This document shows positions 11,234-19,923 of a stretch of DNA of 64,000 nucleotides, piece after piece. The notes under the pieces are model-generated. The model was not told where the DNA came from. It saw only the letters and a list, made by a program, of their open reading frames with translations, and did no database searches. The position numbers and the translations under genes are program-made. Position 1 is the stretch's first letter. Every line of letters starts with the position of its first letter. Origin of the DNA: Spirosoma telluris (GTDB taxonomy: Bacteria > Bacteroidota > Bacteroidia > Cytophagales > Spirosomataceae); the NCBI GenBank assembly GCA_003259005.1, contig QLII01000001.1, positions 7,369,001 to 7,433,000 on the forward strand, written 5' to 3'.

Positions 11234-13714
11234 ATGAAGACGTTATTCTCCTTCTCAATACTCCTCCTCTTAACGCTGACAACGGCGTTTGCGCAGGTTC
11301 TGACGCGGGGAACTGTTAATGGACGTGTGGGCACGGTGGCTGGAAAACCACTCGAATTCACCACAATGATGCTTCTTAAAGCAAAAGATTCCACGCTGGT
11401 AAAAGGTGCCATTAGTGATGTCGATGGGAAATACGCCTTCGAAAATGTGGGTGCCGGTCAGTACCGGGTAGCCGCTCAGCAGATTGGTTACCGCAAAACG
11501 TATAGTGCACCGTTCACGATAGATGAAGCGCATCCGGCACTGGAATTGCCTGCACTGTCAATGACCGACGAAACCAAAAGCCTGACTGAGGTGAAAGTGG
11601 TGGCTCAGAAACCCTTTATTGAGCAACAGGTTGACCGCACGGTTATGAACGTCGAAAATAGTATTGTCGCCAGTGGCAATACGGCGCTGGAAGTGCTGGA
11701 AAAAGCGCCGGGCGTAACCATCGACCGCCAGAACGATCAGATTCAGTTAAAAGGTAAATCGGGTGTTATTGTCTACATCGACGGGAAGCAAACCTACCTT
11801 TCGCAACAGGAAGTATCGAATCTGCTTAAAAATACGCCTAGCGACAATATTGCTTCGATTGAGATCATTACCAATCCGGGCTCCAAGTACGATGCCGCTG
11901 GTAACTCGGGGATCATCAATATCAAAATGAAGAAAAACAAGAATTTCGGTACGAACGGGACCTTCATTCTTGGTACGGGCTACGGTTGGGTGAATAACCT
12001 CGCTGGGGTGCGCGACGACCTGCCGAAATTCAACTCATCGCTGAATATTAACCATCGTGAAGGGAAGATCAATTTGTTTGGCAACTATAGCTACGTAAAT
12101 CGGCAGAGTGCGCAAAGCAACCAGCTTAGCCGGGTAATTCCCTACAACGGTCATACGACCTACTTCGATCAGAATTCGTTCCGTCCGAACCAATTTACCG
12201 GGCATTCGTACAAAGCGGGTATGGATTATTTCATCAACGACAAAAGTACGATCGGCGTGTTGGTGAATGGTTTCTCCAACGACTGGCGGTCAACCGGTCT
12301 CAACAATACCCTCATCAGCGATGAAAACCGCCAACTCAGCAGTAAGGCGATTACGCAGACAAGTCAGGGTAACTTTTTATCGAACCTGACGGGTAATATC
12401 AACTATAAATTCGACTACGGTAAAGGTCGTGAATGGACGGTGGATGCCGATTATGTTCACTACAATGGTAAGAGTGGCAATAACCTGAGCACCCAATATT
12501 TTAATTCCGAAAATGTTCTTTTCAAGCCTAATCAGGATGTTCGGAGTACTATGCCATCGACCATTAATATCCTGGCGTTCAAAACAGACTATGTGCATCC
12601 GCTTAAAAATGGAGGCAAAGTAGAAGCAGGTCTGAAAAGTAGCTACGTCACGGCCGACAACAATACGCTTTACGACACGCTACAGCAGGAAAATCGGCAG
12701 TGGTTGCCCGATGCCAGCCGCTCAAACCAGTTCCAGTATACTGAAAACATCAACGCTGGCTATGTTAACTACGCTGGTAAATTCGGTAAGCTGAAAGTTC
12801 AGGCAGGTTTACGGGCCGAACACACCCACTCGATTGGTAATTCGATCACGCTAAACCAAACCGTTGATCGGAACTACCTGAATCTGTTCCCAACCCTGTT
12901 TCTGTCAAGGCAGTTGGATACCAACAACGTGCTGAACCTGTCGTATAGCCGTCGCATCGACCGCCCTGATTATCAGAATCTGAACCCCTTTGTGTTCTAC
13001 CTGGACCCTTACACCTATCAGAAAGGGAATCCATTTCTGCGGCCTCAGTACACGAATTCCATTGAGTTGACGCACGTATACAAGAACGCGTTTACCACTA
13101 CGCTGAATTACAGCCATACTACAGATTTCATTAACCAGGAAACACCCCGCCAGATTGCCTCAGAGAACATTACCTACGTGACGCCCGAAAACCAGGGTTC
13201 TATGGATAATGTAAGTTTAAACCTGAGCTTCCCGGTGACTATTGCTAAATGGTGGCGCATGCAGAATAACATCAATAGCTACTACCAGCATTATCAGACG
13301 ACCTACTCAGGTACGCCTTACGAAGTAAAACTGGTTGCCTATAACCTGTATATGTCTAACAACTTCACCCTAAGCAAAACGGTGTCGGCAGAGGTATCGG
13401 GCTGGTACAATTCAGCGTCGCAATACGGATTCTACCGGGCACAGCCAATGGGCGGCTTCAGTGTAGGGGTGCAAAAGAAAGTGATGGATGGCAAGGGGAA
13501 TCTGAAGCTGAACGTGAACGACCCCTTCTGGCTGAATCATTTCAATGGTCGGGCAGCGGTTCAGGACATTGATTTCCGGGTACAATCGCGCTGGGAGAGC
13601 CGCCAGATCAGATTGACATTTACCTATCGCTTCGGAAATCAGAACGTAAAAGGTGCCCGCCAACGCAATTCAGCCACATCAGCTGAGCAAAACCGGGTAG
13701 GAGGACAGAATTAG
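11234..13714 (+). CDS. TonB-dependent receptor-like outer membrane protein (OMP_b-brl_3 type)
   Basis: An intact protein of about 826 residues. I take ATG 11234 (MKTLFSFSILLLL) as the start because it opens a clean signal peptide ending in TAFAQ; the open frame reaches back to 11186. Order of parts: signal, carboxypeptidase-regulatory-like domain (residues about 25-105, GTVNGRVGTVAGKPLEF), a plug-like domain with VYIDGKQTYLSQQE and IEIITNPGSKYDAAGNSGIIN, then a beta-barrel whose last strand region is IRLTFTYRFGNQ. The sequence NPGSKYDAAG is typical of the outer membrane beta-barrel family found across Bacteroidota. The cargo is unknown and no SusD partner is adjacent. Confidence 0.85.
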   Translation: MKTLFSFSILLLLTLTTAFAQVLTRGTVNGRVGTVAGKPLEFTTMMLLKAKDSTLVKGAISDVDGKYAFENVGAGQYRVAAQQIGYRKTYSAPFTIDEAHPALELPALSMTDETKSLTEVKVVAQKPFIEQQVDRTVMNVENSIVASGNTALEVLEKAPGVTIDRQNDQIQLKGKSGVIVYIDGKQTYLSQQEVSNLLKNTPSDNIASIEIITNPGSKYDAAGNSGIINIKMKKNKNFGTNGTFILGTGYGWVNNLAGVRDDLPKFNSSLNINHREGKINLFGNYSYVNRQSAQSNQLSRVIPYNGHTTYFDQNSFRPNQFTGHSYKAGMDYFINDKSTIGVLVNGFSNDWRSTGLNNTLISDENRQLSSKAITQTSQGNFLSNLTGNINYKFDYGKGREWTVDADYVHYNGKSGNNLSTQYFNSENVLFKPNQDVRSTMPSTINILAFKTDYVHPLKNGGKVEAGLKSSYVTADNNTLYDTLQQENRQWLPDASRSNQFQYTENINAGYVNYAGKFGKLKVQAGLRAEHTHSIGNSITLNQTVDRNYLNLFPTLFLSRQLDTNNVLNLSYSRRIDRPDYQNLNPFVFYLDPYTYQKGNPFLRPQYTNSIELTHVYKNAFTTTLNYSHTTDFINQETPRQIASENITYVTPENQGSMDNVSLNLSFPVTIAKWWRMQNNINSYYQHYQTTYSGTPYEVKLVAYNLYMSNNFTLSKTVSAEVSGWYNSASQYGFYRAQPMGGFSVGVQKKVMDGKGNLKLNVNDPFWLNHFNGRAAVQDIDFRVQSRWESRQIRLTFTYRFGNQNVKGARQRNSATSAEQNRVGGQN

Positions 13715-13716
13715 AG

Positions 13717-13816
13717 AGAAATGAATAATGTACAATGACTAATTTCTAATACACAATGAGTGTAGGGTCTCAGGGTGGGTTTACCAAAGTATACATTGTA
13801 CATTATTCATTTCTCA
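13717..13816. repeat. Palindrome, ATGAATAATGTACAATG family
   Basis: Arm 13717-13738 (GAGAAATGAATAATGTACAA) is complementary to arm 13794-13816 (TTGTACATTATTCATTTCTC). The loop is about 55 bases. The words AATAATG and CATTATTCATT recur in the palindrome at 47713-47843. Confidence 0.75.
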
Positions 13817-13850
13817 TTTATAGATCTTAGTTTAGGTTAAGAAAACGTGA

Positions 13851-13882
13851 AAGCCAGCCCCATCTTGAGGGTTGGCTTTTTT
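13851..13882 (+). terminator. Rho-independent terminator after the TonB-dependent protein
   Basis: Stem AAGCCAGCCC / GGGTTGGCTT with a short loop, followed by a run of T. It is about 135 bases after the stop codon of the preceding gene. Confidence 0.8.
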
Positions 13883-13995
13883 GTGTTGATAATCAGTCTA
13901 CTATACACATTTTGTGCCTAAGGCGATTATCTATTGAGAGCTACTATATCTGATCCGAATTCATGTTTAAATGGTATTGAATTGAAAACGGCGTT

Positions 13996-14158
13996 TACTT
14001 CTAATTGAATTGTATTAACTGTATTTTCTCATTCTCACCGGGTTAAAACCCGGCGCAGCCTATTCGTCTGATTTTTTGCGCCGGGTTTTAACCCGGTGAG
14101 AATGAGAAATAAAGCGAGGCATTTCGTCGATTAATTTGTTCAACTCAATTAGAAGTTA
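13996..14158. repeat. Long nested palindrome, CCGGGTTAAAACCCGG family (copy 1)
   Basis: The outer arms (ACTTCTAATTGAATTG near 13996 and CTCAATTAGAAGT near 14145) and inner arms (14026-14056 and 14077-14108) are complementary. The inner arm TCTCACCGGGTTAAAACCCG contains its own small palindrome. The inner core is shared with the element at 41822-41964, while the outer arms and loops differ. Confidence 0.8.
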
Positions 14159-14228
14159 TCGACTGCCAAAAGAAAACATTAAAATTCTTCGTTTAAGGGT
14201 GTAGCAAACACCCTACTCGGGTTCACAC

Positions 14229-15229
14229 ATGGCCGATCAGCCTAACTGGCTTCATAAATTAGGTAATTTGCTGGTGCCCTCCAGCCAGCCCCCAACCGTC
14301 TCCAGTGGTAAAGTAACTAACAAACGGATACTGGACGAGTTGGTGGCCTCGTTCGAGGATTCCATCCATCGGGAATCGGTTGGGACAAGTATGCTGTTCA
14401 ATGCCCACTTTCTTGTTATCCTGCATCCGGATACCTACGAGGAGCGCCAAAATGCCTTTCCGGTCATTGTTGATGAAGCCGTGAAGTCCTTTAAGGCGAT
14501 TATCGAGTCGCAGAAAGGGCAGTATGAACGGGTAGCACCCGTGGCCTCAAGCTGGTTTTTTAAGTTTGGGGGTGGTCGGGAATTTGGGGTGAAGAAGTCA
14601 CGCCTTCGGATGTCTACGTTGTGGGGGCGCTGACGGGTATTCTGCCTGGGAATGAACAACGGCAGGTGCCGGATAAACTGCACGTAACCCGTCGGGTCAA
14701 ACAAACTAACCGCTACGAAAAAGTGGACGTTGACCTGAACACGTTTCAGCATATCGACTTTCGCGAGCCGGGTGCGTTTGTGGTAAAGTTTAAATTTGAT
14801 TCGTCGCCCGCCCTAAACGAACGGCCACCGATGCCGGGAGCTGCCACCCGAAATGCGACAGCCTTACCGCGTAGTCTTGCCGCCGGACTGGCTGAGATCA
14901 CCTACTACATTGCCGAATTAAACAAAGAGGATGCGTACCTGATGCGCGACCGGGAAATTGTGGTGGCCCGGAAGGAGCCCGATAATCAGCATTTTCCAAA
15001 TTATCTACTACTCGAATCGGCCTACGTATCGAACCCACATGCCCGCATTCGGTACGATGATGCAACGCAGAGCTTTCAACTCGCGTCATTCAGCCGAAAT
15101 GAAACCCGCGTTAATGAACAGCTTATTCCGCGTAGCGAACCCGCCAGCCCTCAGTGGTACGCCTTACCCGACAAGGCCCAGATTCTGCTCAACAGTATGG
15201 TTACGCTAAACTTTCAACGGACTGCCTGA
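14229..15229 (+). CDS. FHA-domain protein with FhaA-like architecture
   Basis: Reconstructed as about 333 residues after adding one G to the run 14586-14589, which restores EFGGEEVTPSDVYVVGALTG. The C-terminal third (residues about 235-330) is a forkhead-associated domain, which binds phosphothreonine: SNPHARIRYDD carries the conserved Ser-x-x-His, RNETRVN the Asn-x-Thr and LLNSMVTLNF the last strand. The usual Gly-Arg at the start is VVARKE, so the first loop is not canonical. The N-terminal region (NAHFLVILHPDTYEERQNAF) is arranged like the DUF3662 part of actinobacterial FhaA, but that match is only by eye. It opens the cluster with the PP2C phosphatase and kinases, so phosphorylated kinase tails are likely partners. 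Confidence 0.8.
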
Positions 15230-15231
15230 CA

Positions 15232-15315
15232 ATGATCGATGCGCTGCTTGTTTTCCTACTGCTTCTGTTCGTTGTGTTCTTGGTCTTGAAACATTTTCAG
15301 GATTTACCTAGATAA
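15232..15315 (+). CDS. Putative 27-residue single-pass membrane peptide
   Basis: ATG 15232 opens a 28-codon frame encoding MIDALLVFLLLLFVVFLVLK followed by HFQDLPR and a stop. It starts three bases after the FHA stop codon and is almost entirely one hydrophobic helix with a short basic/polar tail. Position and composition suggest a translated membrane microprotein, but there is no homology to rely on. Confidence 0.4.
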   Translation: MIDALLVFLLLLFVVFLVLKHFQDLPR

Positions 15316-15326
15316 TATAGTAACGC

Positions 15327-15385
15327 GTAACGCGGGTGGAAACCCGCGATTTTATATCAGAATCGCGGGTTTCCACCCGCGTTAC
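15327..15385. repeat. Perfect 25-bp inverted repeat abutting the PP2C start codon
   Basis: Arm 15327-15351 (GTAACGCGGGTGGAAACCCG then CGATT) is exactly complementary to arm 15361-15385, with a 9-base loop. The second arm ends three bases before the ATG at 15389, so the hairpin would occupy the ribosome-binding region of the phosphatase gene. Each arm also holds a smaller palindrome (CGCGGGTGGAAACCCGCG). Confidence 0.85.
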
Positions 15386-15388
15386 TCC

Positions 15389-16839
15389 ATGAATTCATTA
15401 CTATTTGCCGGTCAGACCGACGTAGGTAAACGCCGAAACGATAACCAGGACACCTTTGTCTGTTCAACTATTTGGGCAGAAACCACTGCGTTATTGGCGG
15501 TAATTGATGGCGTTGGGGTTATGCCGGGGGCGACCGGGCTGCGGCTATTGCGAAGGAGTCGATTGAACAGTACATGGCCACGCCTAATGGTAATCCCTTG
15601 TCGATGCTACGCGAAGCGGTCGTATTTGCCAATAATCAAATCAACCACCAGCGGCAGCAGGAGCTTCGATTAGCGCAGATGTGTTGTGTACTGACTGCCG
15701 CTGTTGCGGATAGTCAGTCGGGGAAATTGTATTTTGTTCATGTGGGCGATACCCGCTTATATCGGTATCGTCAGGGAGTTCTGGAAAAGCTTACCTACGA
15801 TCACTCGCTGGTGGGCGTTCGGGAAGATGCCAATGAACTCACCGAAGCTGAAGCCATGCAGCATCCGCGCCGGAACGAAATTTTGCGGGATGTTGGCTCA
15901 ATGGCCCACCGGGTCGATGATCCTGATTTCCTGGAGTCGGGCGAAACCGATTTCCTGCCAGGCGATCAGTTGCTGCTCTGTAGCGATGGCCTGACGGATA
16001 TGATTACGCAGGCTCAAATCAAGGCAGTGCTGGATCAAAAACTTACTCTGGAGCAGCAGACGGCCGAACTGATTCGATTAGCCAATGAAGAGGGCGGCAA
16101 CGATAATATTACGGTCGTTCTCGCCAAAAACAACGCACTCGCAGCCGACCGTTCGACCGCTTCAGCTAAGGCAGACAATCCACCCACGCCAAAACAGCCG
16201 CCCGTGCCTGTTTCAACAGTTGCTCACCAATCGGCTTCAGTCGGAACAAAACCAGCCAGGAAGCGTTCAACTGGGTTATTGGCCCTGTTTGGGGTGTTAC
16301 TAGTCGGGCTAATTGCAGCAATTGTGTGGTATCAATATCAGCCCTCCAGCCAATCCACTACAACGATGGCCGATAGTCTACCCGTCAGCAGCCAACCCAA
16401 TGCGACATCGGTGGTGACGGAAGTAGCTTCCCGGCTCGATTCATTGCTACAAATCGCTTACCGAAGTAATGACCATCGCCTGATTTTGCCTGCCGACACA
16501 TTTCGGCTCAACAAACCTCTGCTGGTAAGTGATTCGTTGCAAGGCATTGTGGGCGATAACCGGCTAACGGTCTTGATGCCCGCCGATTCGGCGCATGCAC
16601 AAGTGGCGTTACGAATCAACCGATCAGGAACTGTACAGCTAGAAAATATGGTGATCAGTGGGTTCAAGACGGGTATTGAGACAACCACCGATGTGAAATT
16701 ACAACTCTCAAAGATGTACTTTAAAAACGTGGGTTTGCCCATTAGCGCGGCTGTTCGGCAGGACACTTTTCGCAAAGCCGTTGTTACATTTTCGGTGCAA
16801 AAACAGCCTGATTCAACCCAAAAAACACGACGTCCCTAA
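15389..16839 (+). CDS. PP2C-type Ser/Thr protein phosphatase with membrane anchor and outer domain
   Basis: Reconstructed as about 483 residues after adding one G to the run 15515-15518, which restores IDGVGGYAGGDRAAAIA. PP2C motifs appear in order: QTDVGKRRNDNQD near the start, DGVGGYAGG, VHVGDTRLYRY, LCSDGLTDM and EGGNDNITVVLA, giving the metal-binding Asp residues of a PPM phosphatase. A Pro-rich linker and a transmembrane helix (residues about 294-318, LLALFGVLLVGLIAAIVW) follow, then about 165 residues outside the membrane with repeats like a right-handed beta-helix (LENMVISGFKTGI). It should dephosphorylate the neighbouring kinases, like actinobacterial PstP, which also has a transmembrane helix. 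Its TAA overlaps the next ATG (TAATG at 16837), so translation is coupled to the first kinase. Confidence 0.88.
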
Positions 16840-18391
16840 TGTCCACGATTCGATTTGATACGCGGTTTCCTGGTTACGAAGTGCTGAGTGAATTAGGCCG
16901 CAGTAACGCACGCATTCTGAAGGCGCGTCACCTGGCCACGGGCGATCTGGTGGCCATTAAACACTTTGCGCTGAACACCGATGCCGATACACTCCGACGG
17001 TTTCAGCGGGAGTCGGCTATTATGACCAGCATTGCCCATCCCAATATTGTGAAGGTGCGGGAGGTTCAATTGGAAGCTGAGTTGCCCTACCTGGTTATGG
17101 AACTGATTGAGGGGGAAGTCTGGCCCAACTCATCGCCGAACAGAGTCCGCTGGACGTATCGACCACCATTCGGTTGGGGCTGCAAATGGCCAGCGCGTTT
17201 AAGGCAATTCATCCGCAGGGCATCGTTCACCGGGACATTAAGCCCGAGAATATTTTGTTTCGGCCACTACCTAGTGGCGAACTCCATTTTCTACTAACGG
17301 ACTTTGGTGTGGCCCGCCTGCACGAGCAATCCAATACGTTGACAGGTCAGTCGCTGATGACCTACGAATACGCGTCGCCCGAGCAGTTCAATGACCCACG
17401 GGGCGTAGGCGTGGCAACGGATTATTACTCCTTAGGCGTGGTCTTGTATGAGTGCCTGCATGGAAGTGTACCGTTTGCGTTAGACGACCACACGGGCATC
17501 GTAACCTTCATGAATAAAGTGCTTACGGAAGCCCCGCCCGCCCTGACAATTTCGACGACCGACCAGACACTTAGCCCGTTTGCAGACCTGCTTCAGGGAT
17601 TATTGCAAAAGAAAGCCACCGACCGAGTAAGTGATCCTGAGGAATTAACCTGGTTGATCAAGCAGGCTGAACTGAACTATTTACGGGCCAATCGTTCCAG
17701 CTCTACACGACCTTCAACTCCAGAGCCAACAAAGCCCGAAGCCACCAGCGAGCCAAAACAAAATATAGCTGAGGTGTCAACCGCGGTTCCTGCGGAGGTG
17801 AAGCCTGTTCTGATTCGAAGCCACCGTAAGCCAAAGACAGGCGGGCTAAACTGGCCCCTACTTGTACTTGTTGTTGTGCTTGGCGGCATTGGCCTGTATT
17901 ACGCCATTCTCAAACAGAAAGCCCGTAATCCAACAAGTCTTGCCGACACACCAATTACTAACGCAGATACGTCTGGACGGCCTCATTTGAAAGAGGAAGT
18001 GGCACTTCATCAGCAGGAAGCGGAGGAAGCCATACGACAGGAACAACTTAGACAGGAAGCATTGGCTGCGGTTAAGGGATTGACTGTCAAGACGAATGAT
18101 TATCGGGTTGGTTTATTCGGCGGGATCAAAAACGTGCAACTTCAACTGACGAATCCAAGCCCGGTTATGTTTTCGTCCGTCGTAGTTCGGGTGAATTATT
18201 ATAAGGACGGCGGTGGTCTGTATAAATCGGAGAAGGTGTATTTCAACGATGTTGGGCCAAAGTCGTCGTTAATACAAACCGCACCCAACAGCGATCGGGG
18301 GACCAAACTTACCTGCAAAATTGTCGAACATCAGTTTGCCCCGCCCCTGGATTCCCTAATGACTGCTGCTTCATCAGACTCGTTAAATTAA
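16839..18391 (+). CDS. Membrane Ser/Thr protein kinase 1 (Hanks/PknB-like)
   Basis: Reconstructed as about 517 residues after adding one G to the run 17111-17115, which restores ELIEGGSLAQLIAEQSPLD. The kinase domain covers residues about 10-270: VAIKHF (Lys41), HRDIKPEN (Asp133), DFGVA (Asp155) and the activation-segment sequence TYEYASPEQF. A juxtamembrane stretch rich in Pro and Thr follows, then one transmembrane helix (about 337-360) and an outer C-terminal domain of about 155 residues with a beta-rich part (VQLQLTNPSPVMFSSVVVRV). There are no PASTA repeats. The topology is that of a receptor kinase with the catalytic domain inside. It sits between its likely phosphatase and a paralogous kinase. 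Confidence 0.9.
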
Positions 18392-18398
18392 TTGACCC

Positions 18399-19681
18399 AT
18401 GCCAACCGTAAGCGTCAATACGCATTTTCCGGGTTACGAAATCATCGGCGAACTGGGCCGCTCGAACGCTCGTGTGCTGAAGGCACGCCATCTGGCAACG
18501 GGCGATTTAGTGGCAATAAAACACTTCACGCTCAACACCGATGCTGATACGCTTCGGCGGTTTCGGCTCGAATCGCAATTGATGACCGATATTCAGCATC
18601 CGAATGTTGTGCGGGTGCGGGACGTGCAATTGGACATGCCCATGCCGTTTATTGTCATGGAATGGGTTGAGGGCGGAAACCTGCGTACACTTCTGGGTGA
18701 ACAAGGCTATCTGGACGTATCCAATACCATTCGATTGGGGTTGCAAATGGCCGAAGCCTTTAAAGTAATTCACGCTCGTGGCATTATTCACCGCGACATC
18801 AAACCCGAAAACATTCTCTTCCGGCCATTGCCCAGTGGCGAACTCCATTTTCTGCTGACAGACTTTGGCGTAGCCCGCATTCGCGAACAGTCGCAAACGA
18901 TGACGGGGCAATCCTTAATGACGTATGAGTATGCGTCGCCGGAGCAGTTTGATAATCCACGCGGTGTCGATGAGGCCACGGATTACTATTCGTTGGGTGT
19001 GGTTTTGTATGAATGCCTGTCAGGGAAAGTGCCGTTTTCGATGACCGACAGTGCTGGAATTGCCACGTTTATGGGGCACGTATTGCGCACGCCACCTCCA
19101 GCTTTGGTGCTGCCATCGGGCAAAAGTGTGCCCCCAAGTCTGGATACAATTTTGGAATGGACGTTAGCCAAAAATCCAGCCGAACGACTGAGTGATGTAA
19201 ACGAACTCGTGTTTCTGCTAGGGCAGGCCAATGTGGAGCAGTTGCAGGCCAGTCGATCTGTGGAGCGTCGGATACCCGTTGCGTCACGCACGATGACTGC
19301 CCCAGTGTATGCACCCAGACAGTCGGAGCCAGTCATTTCAATGCCGGAAGAGGAACCCCGCGTAGTTCAACCAACTGGACTATTGGGCTGGCTTTCTTTT
19401 TTGTGACCTTGCTGATCGGGCTGGCCGTTTTGTACAAAATCTACTGGCAAGACAATACTAAAGAACATCCTGCTGTATCGGATTCGACCTCGGTAGTCGC
19501 TGATTCATCGGATACCAGCACGATGGCAGACGATACGACGGAAACCTCACCCGATTATCCGATTGAGACTACTACTGATACGACCACAACGGAAAGCAAT
19601 TCGGAACCAATACCGGAACCGCCGACAACTACTATACCCGATTCATCTAGTACGGTTGTTGATACGACGAGGACGTTTTGA
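18399..19681 (+). CDS. Membrane Ser/Thr protein kinase 2 (paralog of kinase 1)
   Basis: Reconstructed as about 427 residues. The frame breaks at the T-run 19397-19402, inside the transmembrane helix; one added T gives LSFFVTLLIGLAVLYKIYW. The kinase domain is nearly the same as in kinase 1, with Lys41 and the HRD Asp at 133 in identical positions and ARHLATGDLVAIKHF shared, so the pair arose by tandem duplication. The outer tail (about 75 residues) is quite different: acidic and very rich in Thr, Ser, Asp and Pro (TTTESNSEPIPEPPTTT), a low-complexity stalk rather than a folded sensor. It starts 7 bases after the kinase 1 stop and is clearly in the same operon. Confidence 0.88.
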
Positions 19682-19720
19682 TTATGAAATTAAAATCCCT
19701 GAAAGGATGCTAAACCTGGC

Positions 19721-19848
19721 GTTGCTAGTGTCTTCGATAGCATCCCTGCTGTCGAGCCGTCAGGCTAAATTAGGTCGATTAATACTTGTTTATCAAATGT
19801 TTAGCCTAGCGGCTCGACAGCAGGGATGCTGTCGGAGACAATTGTCAA
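19721..19848. repeat. Palindrome, GCATCCCTGCTGTCGAGCC family (copy 1)
   Basis: Left arm 19721-19768 (core ATCCCTGCTGTCGAGCC then TCAGGCTAAA) pairs with right arm 19800-19848 (core GGCTCGACAGCAGGGATGCT). The arms and the downstream flank TCCTACAAGATTAG recur at 59536-59680 (TCCTACAAGCTTAG), 40 kb away. Confidence 0.85.
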
Positions 19849-19923
19849 ACTCCTACAAGATTAGTTCCCTTAATTAAGTCAAATCAAGTAGAGGGTTTAG
19901 AGATTTAATATCACCACCAACCT

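Larger units (their letters stand above)
13715..14228. other. Intergenic gap with two palindromes and a terminator
   Basis: A 514-base gap without a gene. It contains in order an ATGAATAATG-type palindrome, a rho-independent terminator and a long nested palindrome, each listed separately. The last 70 bases before the FHA gene show no clear ribosome binding site. Confidence 0.7.
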
